DNA of 64,000 bases from Streptomyces cinnamoneus (GCF_014650495.1 NZ_BMVB01000002.1:124001-188000), one strand, 5' to 3'. Positions 15,617-24,347 are shown, counted from the first letter of the stretch. Program-made: numbers and translations. The notes: generated from the sequence alone by a model not told the origin.

Positions 15617-17452
15617 TCACGGCGCGGGGAGCAGCGTGCGCAGCCACGCCTCGCAGGCCAGGGTGGGTTCGAGGGTGAGCAGGGACTCGACGGTGGGGTG
15701 CGGGGCGCGCAGGGCCGCGCGGACCGCGGTGTCGTCGACGAGGCCGAGGCGGGCGAGCTCGGAGCCGTCGAAGAGGGCGAGCAGGGCGCGGCGGTGCCGG
15801 CGGAATCCGTACAGGGCGTCCTCGTCGTCCGGGCCCCGCCGCGCGGGGCGGGCGCCGGGCCCGTCCGGGAGCAGGTCGCGCACGGCCTCGGCCAGCAGGG
15901 GTTTGCGGCGGTGCGGCGCGGCGCGCTCGTGGGCGGGGACGGCGAGGGCGGCTTCGATCACCCGGTCGTCGAGGCAGGGCGCGGCGAGCCGGATGCCGTG
16001 GGCGGCCGCCAGGCGCGTCGCGTAGCCGACGGCGGCTCCGGCCCGGCGGATGCGCTCCAGGGTGCGGTGGGTGCCGCGGTCCGGTGCCAGGGGTTCGTAC
16101 GAGGCGTCGATGAGGACCTCCCGCGAGGTGTACACCGCGTCGGCGGTGACCCAGCCGGGCATGCGGAGCTCGGCGGTCCAGCCCAGCTGGGGCCGGTCGG
16201 GACGGGGCGGCGCGGAGGTGAGGCGGTCGGCGCCGTGGGTGAGCCAGGCCGGGAAGTCCTTGGAGTCGGCGACGGCCCGCCACGTCGCGATCAGCGGCCA
16301 GCGTGCCTCGGCACGGCGCTCCCTGAGGTGCCGGACGGCGATGCGGGGGTGTGTACGGGCGAGGGTGTGGAGATGGGCCGCGGGCGGGGTGAACAGCTCG
16401 TCGCCGCCGTGGCCGCCGAAGTGCAGCCGTGATCCCCTGGCCGCCATCTGGCGGGCGGCCTCCTCGAAGCGGGCGGCCGCCCGGACCCAGTGGGCGGGCT
16501 CGGCGGGCAGGACGCCCGTCCCCCGGTCGAGGCCCGCGTACAGCGCCGGGGAGCGGTCGTGGCGCAGCAGCACGTGCTCGTCGCCCGCCCCGGGCGGCTG
16601 CCCGGCCGCCTCGTCGTCGGCGCCGCGCCGCTGCATCCGTACGGTGATCAGGCGGCGGTCGGGGGCGGCCGCCAGGTGGGCCACCGCCGCGGAGTCCATC
16701 CCGCCCGAGTCGTCGGCGCTGACCACGCCGCCGGCGACGCGGCCCCGGGCCCGCACCGCCGCGGCCAGGGCCTCGCGCAGCAGCGGCGCGCCCTGGTCGA
16801 GGGACAGCAGCGGTTCGGGAGGCTCCCACCAGCGGGCGGTGCGCGCCGTGCCGTCGGGGTCGACGATCAGACAGCTGCCGGGGGCGACGGCGTCCACGCC
16901 GCGCCACAGGGTCCTCTCCCGCAGCGGGTGCGGGACGCCGGGTCTCATCAGGCGCAGGGCCAGCAGCCGTTCGTCGATGTGCGCGGTCGTCGTACGGGCC
17001 AGCGCGTCGGGGCGGTCGGCAGCGACCGTCACCCCGGCCACCCGGGCGCGGTACACCGACCGCACCCCGGCGACGCCGCCCTGGATGCGCACCCGGCCGC
17101 CCGCGGACGCGAGGAGGTGGGCGCTGCCGGGCAGGCGGCGGGCGAGCTCGTCGAGGCCCGTCACGTCCCTCAGTCTGCCGGCGGCGGCCTTCAGCTCGGC
17201 CCGGGCGAGGGGGCAGTCCCCGATCACCGCGATGCGGGTGCGTCCCGCCGTGGCCACCGCCACCGCGCCGTCGGGCCACCGCCCCACGAGCCACGGGCGG
17301 CCGGAGGCGTGGCCGATGACCCGCGGCCCGGGGGCGCGCAGGGCGGCCAGCGCCGCGCGCCCCGCGTCGCCGTCCGGGAGGACGAGGAACGCGACGTCGG
17401 CGGGCGGCGCACCGACGGACGTCCCCCCGGCCGTATCGGTGCGCAACTCCAT
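15617..17452 (-). CDS. Asparagine-synthase-like lasso peptide macrolactam cyclase (albusnodin/ikarugamycin-type family), orphan
   Basis: 611 aa from the ATG at 17450-17452, which has GGGAGGAA 6 bases upstream. The N-terminal part is a class II amidotransferase-like fold without the catalytic Cys2, containing HASGRPWLVGRW and GDCPLARAEL. The synthetase half has the ATP-PPi loop SADDSGGMDSAAV and LHFGGHGGDELFTPP, and ends YGFRRHRRALLALFDGSELA and CEAWLRTLL. These blocks match actinobacterial lasso cyclases that adenylate an Asp/Glu side chain of a precursor peptide and close an isopeptide ring. The usual DLSGG reads DDSGG. No RRE protein, transglutaminase-like leader peptidase or convincing precursor lies nearby. 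The neighbours are an SDR (same strand) and a divergent acyl-CoA ligase. The family call is good; the substrate is unknown. Confidence 0.78.
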   Translation of the reverse strand: MELRTDTAGGTSVGAPPADVAFLVLPDGDAGRAALAALRAPGPRVIGHASGRPWLVGRWPDGAVAVATAGRTRIAVIGDCPLARAELKAAAGRLRDVTGLDELARRLPGSAHLLASAGGRVRIQGGVAGVRSVYRARVAGVTVAADRPDALARTTTAHIDERLLALRLMRPGVPHPLRERTLWRGVDAVAPGSCLIVDPDGTARTARWWEPPEPLLSLDQGAPLLREALAAAVRARGRVAGGVVSADDSGGMDSAAVAHLAAAPDRRLITVRMQRRGADDEAAGQPPGAGDEHVLLRHDRSPALYAGLDRGTGVLPAEPAHWVRAAARFEEAARQMAARGSRLHFGGHGGDELFTPPAAHLHTLARTHPRIAVRHLRERRAEARWPLIATWRAVADSKDFPAWLTHGADRLTSAPPRPDRPQLGWTAELRMPGWVTADAVYTSREVLIDASYEPLAPDRGTHRTLERIRRAGAAVGYATRLAAAHGIRLAAPCLDDRVIEAALAVPAHERAAPHRRKPLLAEAVRDLLPDGPGARPARRGPDDEDALYGFRRHRRALLALFDGSELARLGLVDDTAVRAALRAPHPTVESLLTLEPTLACEAWLRTLLPAP

Positions 17453-17735
17453 GCGGCGTTCCTCCCGTTCCTGTCGGCGCCACGGGGACGCCACACGGTG
17501 TTAACGGTAAGTAGTCACGTGAATGCGGTACAACGCCCGCGGGCGGCGCCCCGAGTCTCGTCGTGCACCACGTTCACTCACGCGCGCCCCCGGCGCACGC
17601 GTTGCGCCAACATTCCCCACCGTTCCGGAATGTGGCGGACTCATTTCCTCCGGGTAGTGACTTACCGCCGGATACGCAAGCAGAATCACCGGGAACTACC
17701 CTCGCGTCACGACGCGCAGAATGGGGAGGCCCCCG

Positions 17736-19388
17736 GTGCAGAGCACGATGCAGGACGTACCGCTGACCGTCGCACGGATACTGGCCCACGGGGCGCGGAT
17801 CCACGGCAGTGCCCAGGTCACGACCTGGACAGGCGACGGCGCGCCGCAGCGGCGCAGCTTCGCCGAGGTCGGCGGGCGGGCCACGCAGCTCGCGCACGCG
17901 CTCCGCACCCTCGGAGTGGCCGAGGGCGAGCCCGTCGCCACGCTCATGTGGAACAACGCCGAGCACGTGGAGGCTTACCTCGCGGTCCCCTCCATGGGCG
18001 CCGTCCTGCACACCCTCAACCTCCGCCTCCCTCCCGAGCAGCTCGTCTGGATCGTCCGGCACGCCGCCGACCGCGTCGTCCTCGTCAACGGCTCGCTGCT
18101 GCCGCTGCTCGCCCCGCTGCTGCCGCACCTGGACTGCGTCGAGCACGTCGTCGTCTCCGGCCCCGGGGACCGCTCCGCGCTGGCCGGCGTGCGCCCGCAG
18201 GTGCACGAGTACGAGGACCTCGTCGCGGGCCACCCCGCCGACCACTACCCCTGGCCGGAGCTGGACGAGCGCCAGGCGGCCGCGCTCTGCTACACCTCGG
18301 GGACGACCGGCGACCCCAAGGGCGTGGTCTACAGCCACCGTTCGATCTACCTCCACGCGATGGAGGTCAACGCCGCCGCCTCCTTCGGGCTGACGCCCGC
18401 CGAGGTCTGCCTGCCCGTCGTGCCGATGTTCCACGTCAACGCCTGGGGCCTGCCGCACGCCGCGTTCATGGCCGGCACGTCGCTGCTCATGCCGGACCGC
18501 TTCCTGCAGCCCGCCCCGCTCGCCGACATGATCGAGTCCGAGCGCCCGACCGTGTCCGCCGGCGTGCCGACGATCTGGCAGGGGCTGCTCGCCGAACTCG
18601 ACGCGCGCCCGCGCGACATGACCTCGCTGCGCACCGTGATCAGCGGCGGTTCCGCCTGCCCGCCGTCGCTGATGAAGGCGTTCGAGGAGCGGCACGGGCT
18701 GACGCTCGTCCAGGCGTGGGGCATGACCGAGACCTCACCGCTGGGCTCGGTCGCCTTCCCGCCGGCCGGGCTGAGTGGCGAGGAGGCGTGGCCGTACCGC
18801 ATCACCCAGGGCCGGATGCCGGCGTCGGTGGAGGCCCGGCTGGTGGGCCCGGGCGGGGACGTCCTGCCGTGGGACGGCCGGTCGGCCGGTGAGCTGGAGG
18901 TGCGCGGGCCCTGGATCGCGGCCGCCTACCACGGCGGCGCGGACGGCGAGCCGCACCGCCCGGAGGACAAGTTCAGCGGGGACGGCTGGCTGCGCACGGG
19001 CGACGTCGGGACGATCTGCCCGGAGGGCTTCCTGACCCTGACCGACCGGGCGAAGGACGTCATCAAGTCGGGCGGCGAGTGGATCTCCTCGGTGGAGCTG
19101 GAGAACCACCTCATGGCCCACCCGGAGGTCGCCGAGGCCGCGGTGGTGGCCGTTCCGGACGAGAAGTGGGGCGAGCGGCCGCTGGCCGTGGTGGTGCTCA
19201 AGGACGACTCGGCCGTCGGCTACGAGGGCCTGCGGGCCTTCCTCGGCGAGCGCGTCGCCCGCTGGCAGCTGCCCGAGCGCTGGTCGCTGGTGGCGACGGT
19301 GCCGAAGACGTCGGTGGGCAAGTTCGACAAGAAGGCGCTGCGCCGGAGTTACGCGGACGGCGAGCTCGTCGTCACGACGCTGGGCTGA
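17736..19388 (+). CDS. Fatty-acid (acyl)-CoA ligase, FadD-like
   Basis: 550 aa. The GTG at 17736 has GGGGAGG six bases upstream; an ATG four codons later is the alternative. Adenylate-forming family marks: the P-loop [48 protein letters not shown], and [20 protein letters not shown] with the hinge Asp. The final catalytic Lys is in [13 protein letters not shown]. The enzyme activates a medium- or long-chain fatty acid with ATP and transfers it to CoA in the cytoplasm. It is similar in length to Streptomyces SCO4006-type ligases. It is divergent from the macrolactam cyclase with 283 bases between the starts and convergent with the sigma factor gene. Confidence 0.9.
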   Translation: MQSTMQDVPLTVARILAHGARIHGSAQVTTWTGDGAPQRRSFAEVGGRATQLAHALRTLGVAEGEPVATLMWNNAEHVEAYLAVPSMGAVLHTLNLRLPPEQLVWIVRHAADRVVLVNGSLLPLLAPLLPHLDCVEHVVVSGPGDRSALAGVRPQVHEYEDLVAGHPADHYPWPELDERQAAALCYTSGTTGDPKGVVYSHRSIYLHAMEVNAAASFGLTPAEVCLPVVPMFHVNAWGLPHAAFMAGTSLLMPDRFLQPAPLADMIESERPTVSAGVPTIWQGLLAELDARPRDMTSLRTVISGGSACPPSLMKAFEERHGLTLVQAWGMTETSPLGSVAFPPAGLSGEEAWPYRITQGRMPASVEARLVGPGGDVLPWDGRSAGELEVRGPWIAAAYHGGADGEPHRPEDKFSGDGWLRTGDVGTICPEGFLTLTDRAKDVIKSGGEWISSVELENHLMAHPEVAEAAVVAVPDEKWGERPLAVVVLKDDSAVGYEGLRAFLGERVARWQLPERWSLVATVPKTSVGKFDKKALRRSYADGELVVTTLG

Positions 19389-19423
19389 ACCGGCCGGCCG
19401 GGGCGGCCGCCGCAGTGCCCGCC

Positions 19424-19966
19424 TCAGGCCGCCGCGGCGAGCTCCGGGTCCTCCCGGAGCTTGCCCAGCGCGCGGGAGACCGCGCTCTTGACCGTGCCGA
19501 CGGACACCCCGAGCAGCTCGGCGGTCTGGACCTCGGTCATGTCCTCGTAATACCTGAGGACGACCATCGCCCGCTGCCGGGCGGGCAGCCGGTGCACCGC
19601 GCGCCACATCGCGTCGCGCAGCGCCTGCTGCTCGGCCGGGTCCCCCGCCGGGGTCTCCTCGCGCTCGGGGAGCTCCTCGCAGGGGAACTCGTCGACCTTG
19701 CGCTTGCGCCACTGCGAGGTGCGGGTGTTGACCAGCGCCCGGCGCACGTAACCGTCGAGGGCCCGGTGGTCCTCGATGCGGTCCCAGGCCAGGTACGTCT
19801 TGGTGAGCGCCGTCTGCAGCAGATCCTCGGCATCGCACGGGTTCGAGGTCAGCGAGCGGGCGGTGCGCTGCAGAGCCGTGCCCCGGGCCCGTACGTACGA
19901 AGAGAACGACGGGTACACGGCGGCGGTGGATGCGCTGGTGCACACAGGCGTCGTAAGAGCTGTCAT
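19424..19966 (-). CDS. SigE-family ECF RNA polymerase sigma factor
   Basis: 180 aa. Region 2 includes YVRARGTALQRTARSLTSN, DAEDLLQTALTKTYLAWDRI and YVRRALVNTRTSQWRKRK; region 4 holds VHRLPARQRAMVVLRYYEDM, then TEVQTAELLGVSVGTVKSA, a helix-turn-helix. The short N-terminus and AVSRALGKLRED end match Streptomyces SigE-family (ECF, SCO4005-like) factors. No anti-sigma gene adjoins it, so control is probably transcriptional or by an unlinked partner. The 182 bases upstream, before the DUF1906 gene end, must hold its promoter. Confidence 0.9.
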   Translation of the reverse strand: MTALTTPVCTSASTAAVYPSFSSYVRARGTALQRTARSLTSNPCDAEDLLQTALTKTYLAWDRIEDHRALDGYVRRALVNTRTSQWRKRKVDEFPCEELPEREETPAGDPAEQQALRDAMWRAVHRLPARQRAMVVLRYYEDMTEVQTAELLGVSVGTVKSAVSRALGKLREDPELAAAA

Positions 19967-20148
19967 GCCTCAACGCTAGGAGCGGACGCCCTCCCGGCGG
20001 ATCGGCCGCAGGTGCCGAAGCACCGTCCGCCTCAGGTCGTACCCCGGGGGACCGCCCCACCTCCTATAGGGGGAGACCCTCGTCGACCGGGCGGGAACGG
20101 ACGGAACGGGCGGAACCGGCCGCGCCGCCGGCTACGGACCGCAGGCCG

Positions 20149-20973
20149 TCACGGAATGACCGCCACCGGGGCGTCGACGAGGTTGCGGTCGATGGTCAGC
20201 TTCCGGCCGCCGTGGGTCTCGCTCACGTTCCCCGCGTACTGGTGGATGCGGCGGTGCGGCGTCCACGCCTCCGAGGAGAGCACCTGCTCCTTCTCGGTGG
20301 AGGCGGGCACCCGCCAGCGGGCGAACCACAGGATCTCCGGCAGGTGGGGCACGCCCGCCCTGCGGGAGAGCTCCATGTGCCGCACGCCCGACGCGGCGCT
20401 GCTGTAGAAGCCGGGCAGGTAGCCGTAGCGGGTGACGGTGCGGCTCCACGCCTGGATGAACGTGAGGGTGGTGTCGGCGCAGTCGTAGTCGGAGTAGTCG
20501 TACGCCTCCATGTCGAGGTAGAGCGGGCTGCCGGCCGCGATGCCGAGGGTCCCGGCGCTGTGCGCGGCGTCACGGCCCTCGTCGCTGCCCTGCCCGTAGG
20601 GGTCGTCACCGATGGGGAAGCCGTCCTTGGAGGCGGCACGGACGCAGGGCGACTGGGAGCCGACGAAGACCGGCAGGATGCGCCAGCCCAGGTCGCGGGC
20701 GCCGGTCAGCCACCGCTTGCTGAGGTACTTCTGGTGCGGGCAGGCCCGCGCCCGCCCGCCGTAGTAGACGCCGACGGCCCCGTAGCCGGAGGCGGACCCC
20801 CACGCGCTGAGCGTGGTCAGCGGCGGGGCCTGGCAGGTGTCGAAGCCGCGGCCGCGGTAGACGAGGGGCCCCGCGACCGGTGCAGCCGTGACGGGCACGG
20901 GCTGGGTGACCACCTGGGCCAGCGCCGCCATCAGGGCGACGAGATATCCGATGATCTTTCTCCGTCGGTGCAT
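20149..20973 (-). CDS. Secreted DUF1906 (Rv2525c-like glycoside-hydrolase-fold) protein
   Basis: 274 aa. The N-terminus MHRRRKIIGYLVALMAALAQ is a signal peptide. The domain starts at GRGFDTCQAPPLTTLSAW, continues with GAVGVYYGGR, GWRILPVFVGSQ, SPLYLDMEAYDYS and FYSSAASGVRHM, and ends TIDRNLVDAPVAVI. This is the DUF1906 TIM-barrel related to GH25 lysozymes; LDMEAY carries the acidic pair equivalent to the catalytic site. It is expected outside the cell, acting on or binding the wall. The family enzymatic activity is not well established. The ATG has no good RBS. It is upstream of, and same strand as, the sigma gene. Confidence 0.85.
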   Translation of the reverse strand: MHRRRKIIGYLVALMAALAQVVTQPVPVTAAPVAGPLVYRGRGFDTCQAPPLTTLSAWGSASGYGAVGVYYGGRARACPHQKYLSKRWLTGARDLGWRILPVFVGSQSPCVRAASKDGFPIGDDPYGQGSDEGRDAAHSAGTLGIAAGSPLYLDMEAYDYSDYDCADTTLTFIQAWSRTVTRYGYLPGFYSSAASGVRHMELSRRAGVPHLPEILWFARWRVPASTEKEQVLSSEAWTPHRRIHQYAGNVSETHGGRKLTIDRNLVDAPVAVIP

Positions 20974-21027
20974 ACGGCCGAGTCAAGGGGCCGGAAGACC
21001 GGCGCTATGCGGTGACACGCCCTGGTT

Positions 21028-22194
21028 TCATCCGTCTGCGCCGAGAATCAGCCCCGAGGTGGGAACACCCGTCCCTGCGGTGACGAGCACGTGCCGGACG
21101 CCCGCCACCTGGTTCGACGAACTGCCGCGCAGCAGCCGCACCGCCTCCGCGACGCCGTTCATCCCGTGCAGGTACGCCTCGCCCAGCTGACCGCCGTGGG
21201 TGTTCAGCGGCAGTGCGCCGGCGGCGACGAACGCGCCCGCCCCGCCCGGGGCGCAGAAGCCGAACTCCTCCAACTGCATCAGCACGTACGGCGTGAAGTG
21301 GTCGTAGAGGATCGCCGCGTCGATGTCCGCCGGGCGCAGGCCGCTGCTCCCCCACAACTGCCGGGCGACCACGCCCGCCTCGGGCAGGCGGGCCACCTCG
21401 CCGCGGTAGAAACCGGTCATCTGCTCCTGGCCGCGGCCCGCGCCCTGCGCGGCGGCGACGACCACGGCGGGCGGGTGCGGGAGCGCACGGGCGCGGTCGA
21501 GGGAGGTGACGACGAGCGCCTGCCCGCCGTCGGTCTCCTGGCAGCAGTCGAGGAGCCGCAGCGGTTCGGCGATCGGGCGGGAGGCGGCGTGGTCGGCGAG
21601 GGTGATGGGCCTGCCGTGGAAGTACGCGGCCGGGTTGCGCGCCGCGTGGCGGCGAGCGGTGACGGCGACGTGGCCGAACACCTCGGGCGTCAGGCCGTGG
21701 ACGTGGAGGTAGCGGCGGGCCGCCATCGCCACCCAGGAGGCCGGGGTGAGCAGGCCGAAGGGCAGCGCCCAGCCGAGCGCCACGCCTTCCGCGGAGGGCT
21801 CGCGGCGCGCCACCCCGGCGCCGAAGCGGCGGCCGGAGCGCTCGTTGAAGGCGCGGTAGCAGACGACGACCTCCGCGAGCCCGGAGGCGACGGCGAGGGC
21901 GGCCTGCAGGACGGTCGCGCAGGCGGCGCCGCCGCCGTAGTGGACGCGGGAGAAGAAGGACAGCTCCCCGATGCCGGCCGCCTGCGCGACGGTGATCTCG
22001 GGGCTGGTGTCCATGGTGAACGTGACCATGCCGTCGACGTCCCCGGGCCCGAGGCCGGCGTCGGCCAGGGCGGCCCGTACGGCCTCGGCGGCCAGGGCCA
22101 GTTCGCTGCGGCCGGAGTCCTTGCCGAAGTCGGTGGCGCCGATCCCGACGACGGCGGCCCGGCCGCCGAGGGCCCCTGAGCGCCGGGCGCTCAC
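21028..22194 (-). CDS. Lipid-transfer protein / thiolase-fold (Ltp2-like) enzyme
   Basis: 388 aa. The GTG at 22192-22194 overlaps the stop of the MaoC-DUF35 gene as GTGA and is preceded by a weak GGGAG. The thiolase fold is shown by AAVVGIGATDFGKDSGRSE, SRVHYGGGAACATVLQAALA, FNERSGRRFG, LWGSSGLRPADIDAAILYD and LNTHGGQLGEAYLHGMN. It resembles Ltp2-type aldolases of sterol side-chain degradation more than true thiolases, which would show a clear catalytic Cys near residue 90 and a C-terminal Cys-His. Ltp2 works as a complex with a DUF35 protein, and the coupled partner here carries DUF35. The expected reaction is retro-aldol cleavage of a beta-hydroxyacyl-CoA; the substrate is unknown. Confidence 0.83.
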   Translation of the reverse strand: MSARRSGALGGRAAVVGIGATDFGKDSGRSELALAAEAVRAALADAGLGPGDVDGMVTFTMDTSPEITVAQAAGIGELSFFSRVHYGGGAACATVLQAALAVASGLAEVVVCYRAFNERSGRRFGAGVARREPSAEGVALGWALPFGLLTPASWVAMAARRYLHVHGLTPEVFGHVAVTARRHAARNPAAYFHGRPITLADHAASRPIAEPLRLLDCCQETDGGQALVVTSLDRARALPHPPAVVVAAAQGAGRGQEQMTGFYRGEVARLPEAGVVARQLWGSSGLRPADIDAAILYDHFTPYVLMQLEEFGFCAPGGAGAFVAAGALPLNTHGGQLGEAYLHGMNGVAEAVRLLRGSSSNQVAGVRHVLVTAGTGVPTSGLILGADG

Positions 22195-23696
22195 GCCCGC
22201 TCCCCGGGGAGGGACAGCGTGACGGTGCCCGTGACGTGACGGCCGAGGCTGTTGGTGCCGGTGATGCCGACCTCGGCGATGCGTTCGTCCGCACATACGG
22301 AGTTAATAGTTCCGGTCATGACGAGGGTGTCGCCGGGGTAGTTGGGCACGCCGAGACGGATGGCGACCTTGCGCAGGACGGCCTCCGGTCCGAAGTGATC
22401 AGTGAGGTAGCGGCCGACGAGACCGTTGGTGGTGAGGATGTTCATGAAGATGTCCGGGGCACCCTTGGCGCGTGCGGCCTCCGGGTCGTGGTGCACGTCC
22501 TGGTAGTCACGCGAGACGAGGGCACCGGCGACGATGAGGGTGCGGGTGACGGGGACGGTGAGCGGGGGCAGCTCGGTGTTGGGGGGCGGGGTGTCGGGGG
22601 GCGGGGTGTCGGAGGGCCGGCTGTCGGGGGGCGGGCTGTCGGAGGGCCGGCTGCCCGAAGGCCGGCTGTCGGAGGGCCGGCTGCCGGGGGACGGGCTGCC
22701 GGGGGACGGGCTCGTGCGGGAGCCTCCCCCGCTGGGGGGCCGGCTCGCGCGGGGGGTCACTTCCGCCGGGCCGGCTGCCCGGAAGACGGGCAGGTCCTGG
22801 CCGTCCGCGCGGACGAAGTCCAGGGAGACCGGCATCCCGATGCGCACCCGGTCCGGCGGTACGCCGGTGACGTTGCTGATCATCCGTACGCCTTCGGCGA
22901 GTTCGATCAGCCCGACCGCGTAGGGGCCGTCGAAGCCCGGCGCGAGCGGGTGGTGCATGACGACGTACGAGTGGACGGTGCCGGCCCCGCTCGCCGGGAC
23001 GGCCGTCCACCGCGGGCTGCCGCACGCCCCGCACCCCGGCAGCCAGGGGAAACGCAGCCGCCCGCAGGCGTCGCACCGCTGGATCAGCAACCTGTGCTCG
23101 GCGACGCCCTCCCAGAAGCCGGCGTTGTCGCGGTTGACGACGGGGCGAGGACGCGCGGCGGCAGCAGAGGGCGCGGGAGGCGCAGGGGACGCAGGGGACG
23201 CAGGGGCACCGGCGGGCTTGGGGTGCGGGGCGTATTTCAGGATCCGGAAGCGATGGATGCCGGCGAGCTCGCCGCCGGCCCGTATCTCGGTGCGGGTGGT
23301 GACGAAGTGGCCGGCGCCGAGCCGGGTCTCCTTGCGCGGCGTCACGGATTCGATCACGCCGTCGAAGGTGATCACATCGCCGGGCCGCAGCGGCCGTACG
23401 TACTCCTGCTCGCAGTCGGTGGCGACGACGGCCGTGCAGCCGGCCTCGTCGAGCAGCGCGAACAGTGCGCCGTACGCGTCCGTCCGCCCGGCCGCACCGC
23501 CGCCGAGGCCGCCCAGCGTCCACGCCTGCAGCATGGTGGGCGGGGCGACGGGGGCGGCCCCCGCGTAGGCGGGGCCGGTGTCGCCCATGGCCTCGCACCA
23601 GTGCCGGATCATGGGGGCGTTGACGGGGTCGCGGCCGCGCCCGGAGAAGGCGGGCCGGCCTTCGTACGCCTTGAGCCGCTCGTACAGGTCGCTCAC
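22191..23696 (-). CDS. MaoC - DUF35 (OB-fold) - MaoC fusion acyl-CoA hydratase
   Basis: 501 aa from the GTG at 23694-23696, with GAGGAG 6 bases upstream. Residues of about 1-175 form a MaoC-like hot-dog domain (DLYERLKAYEGRPAF, PPTMLQAWT, FVTTRTEI). The DUF35 rubredoxin-like finger CDACGRLRFPWLPGCGACGS and an OB fold follow (GTVHSYVVMHHPLAPGFDGP). A Pro/Ser-rich repetitive linker (about 340-375) leads to a second hot-dog with the hydratase motif SRDYQDVHHDPEAAR and PNYPGDTL. In M. tuberculosis ChsH1 and ChsH2 supply two MaoC halves and DUF35, and DUF35 recruits Ltp2; here one chain carries all three. Predicted: enoyl-CoA hydration with hand-over to the coupled Ltp aldolase. A TetR-type palindrome lies upstream. 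Confidence 0.85.
   Translation of the reverse strand: MSDLYERLKAYEGRPAFSGRGRDPVNAPMIRHWCEAMGDTGPAYAGAAPVAPPTMLQAWTLGGLGGGAAGRTDAYGALFALLDEAGCTAVVATDCEQEYVRPLRPGDVITFDGVIESVTPRKETRLGAGHFVTTRTEIRAGGELAGIHRFRILKYAPHPKPAGAPASPASPAPPAPSAAAARPRPVVNRDNAGFWEGVAEHRLLIQRCDACGRLRFPWLPGCGACGSPRWTAVPASGAGTVHSYVVMHHPLAPGFDGPYAVGLIELAEGVRMISNVTGVPPDRVRIGMPVSLDFVRADGQDLPVFRAAGPAEVTPRASRPPSGGGSRTSPSPGSPSPGSRPSDSRPSGSRPSDSPPPDSRPSDTPPPDTPPPNTELPPLTVPVTRTLIVAGALVSRDYQDVHHDPEAARAKGAPDIFMNILTTNGLVGRYLTDHFGPEAVLRKVAIRLGVPNYPGDTLVMTGTINSVCADERIAEVGITGTNSLGRHVTGTVTLSLPGERA
22575..22715 (-). repeat. Imperfect 15-bp repeats coding the Pro/Ser linker
   Basis: On the plus strand, units such as GGAGGGCCGGCTGTC and GGGGGGCGGGCTGTC recur about nine times in phase, so the encoded pentads (SRPSD, SPPPD, TPPPD) vary in number without changing frame. 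They join the DUF35 and C-terminal MaoC domains. Confidence 0.8.
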
Positions 23697-23716
23697 CGGG
23701 ACTCCTCGTACGGGGC

Positions 23717-23772
23717 GTGCGCGCGGACGGGCATGCAGCCGGGCATGCAGGCGTGCGCACGGACGGGCATGC
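23717..23772 (-). repeat. 20-bp direct repeat in the leader of the MaoC-DUF35 gene
   Basis: GTGCGCGCGGACGGGCATGC (23717-23736) recurs at 23753-23772 with one change. A third GGGCATGC lies between them at 23741-23748. All are upstream of the GTG at 23696. Confidence 0.7.
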
Positions 23773-23814
23773 GGGCGGCACGGGACGGCGGAACACGGCA
23801 CGGCAGATACATAT

Positions 23815-23829
23815 CTGACTGTCCGTCAG
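23815..23829. promoter_or_regulatory. Palindromic operator upstream of the MaoC-DUF35/Ltp pair
   Basis: CTGAC-TGTCC-GTCAG, adjacent on the minus strand to the -10-like GATATG. The form fits a TetR-type dimer, a class that often controls acyl-CoA genes. No regulator gene is nearby, so it would be controlled from elsewhere. Confidence 0.45.
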
Positions 23830-23901
23830 CTCCATGGGTGAGTCAAGACCCGCACTCGGCGCGGGGCCGACACCGGCGCCCCGCGCCCGGGGCACAAAAA
23901 G

Positions 23902-23933
23902 CCGCGCGGCGGCACCGGAGTGCCGCCGCGCGG
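23902..23933 (-). terminator. Intrinsic terminator of the small secreted protein gene
   Basis: On the minus strand CCGCGCGGCGGCAC (23933-23920) pairs with 23915-23902 around a 4-base loop, followed by CTTTTTG. It lies about 100 bases beyond the stop at 24036. Confidence 0.85.
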
Positions 23934-24035
23934 TTCGTACGACCCAGTCCACTCTCACCACATCTCCCGGCGGCGCCCCGGGGGGCGGGGGCACTCGCCG
24001 GGAATCGCCGGGGGCTCCCCGGCGTCAGCCGCCGG

Positions 24036-24347
24036 TCACCACAGGTTGGTGAAGGTGATGCGGACGTTGTCCTGGCGGATCGCCGTATGCCCGTGGCCGA
24101 TGACGCTCGCGGTATTCGCCTGGTTCGTCGCTCCGGAGCCGGTGGCCTGCTGCAGCGTGGTGGTGCTGTTGCCGTAATTCTTCCCCCCGACGCCGCTCCC
24201 CACGATCCCGGCGGCGGCCGCGTTCGACCCCCGGTTGGCGAGCTGACCGCCGTCGTCGGCCTGGGCCGCGCCGGCGAAGAGCAGGGCGACCATCGGGAGC
24301 GCCGCGAGGGCGGCGAAGAGGCGGGCTGCGGTGCGGGTGCTTGCCAT
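24036..24347 (-). CDS. Small secreted protein with curlin-like Q-G-N-A pattern
   Basis: 103 aa from the ATG at 24345-24347 with GGAGGAA 6-8 bases upstream. The signal peptide is ARLFAALAALPMVALLFAGAAQA, cleaved near residue 30. The mature about 73 residues are rich in Gly, Asn, Thr, Ala and Gln, with no Cys and few charges: NYGNSTTTLQQATGSGATNQ, then ANTASVIGHGHTAIRQDN. The spacing Q-x2-G-x4-N-x-A is reminiscent of curlin repeats of amyloid fibre subunits (S-x5-Q-x-G-x2-N-x-A-x3-Q), but only about two weak copies exist. It is not a chaplin or rodlin by sequence. It has its own strong terminator and a long upstream gap, so it is a single-gene unit. Function unknown. Confidence 0.75.
   Translation of the reverse strand: MASTRTAARLFAALAALPMVALLFAGAAQADDGGQLANRGSNAAAAGIVGSGVGGKNYGNSTTTLQQATGSGATNQANTASVIGHGHTAIRQDNVRITFTNLW

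Noticed and set aside
17501..17639. 46-codon minus-strand frame beginning MSPPHSGTVGNV upstream of the cyclase, considered as a lasso precursor
   Set aside because: The RBS is too close to the ATG, and no Thr(-2)-x-Gly core with Asp/Glu at position 7-9 can be placed.
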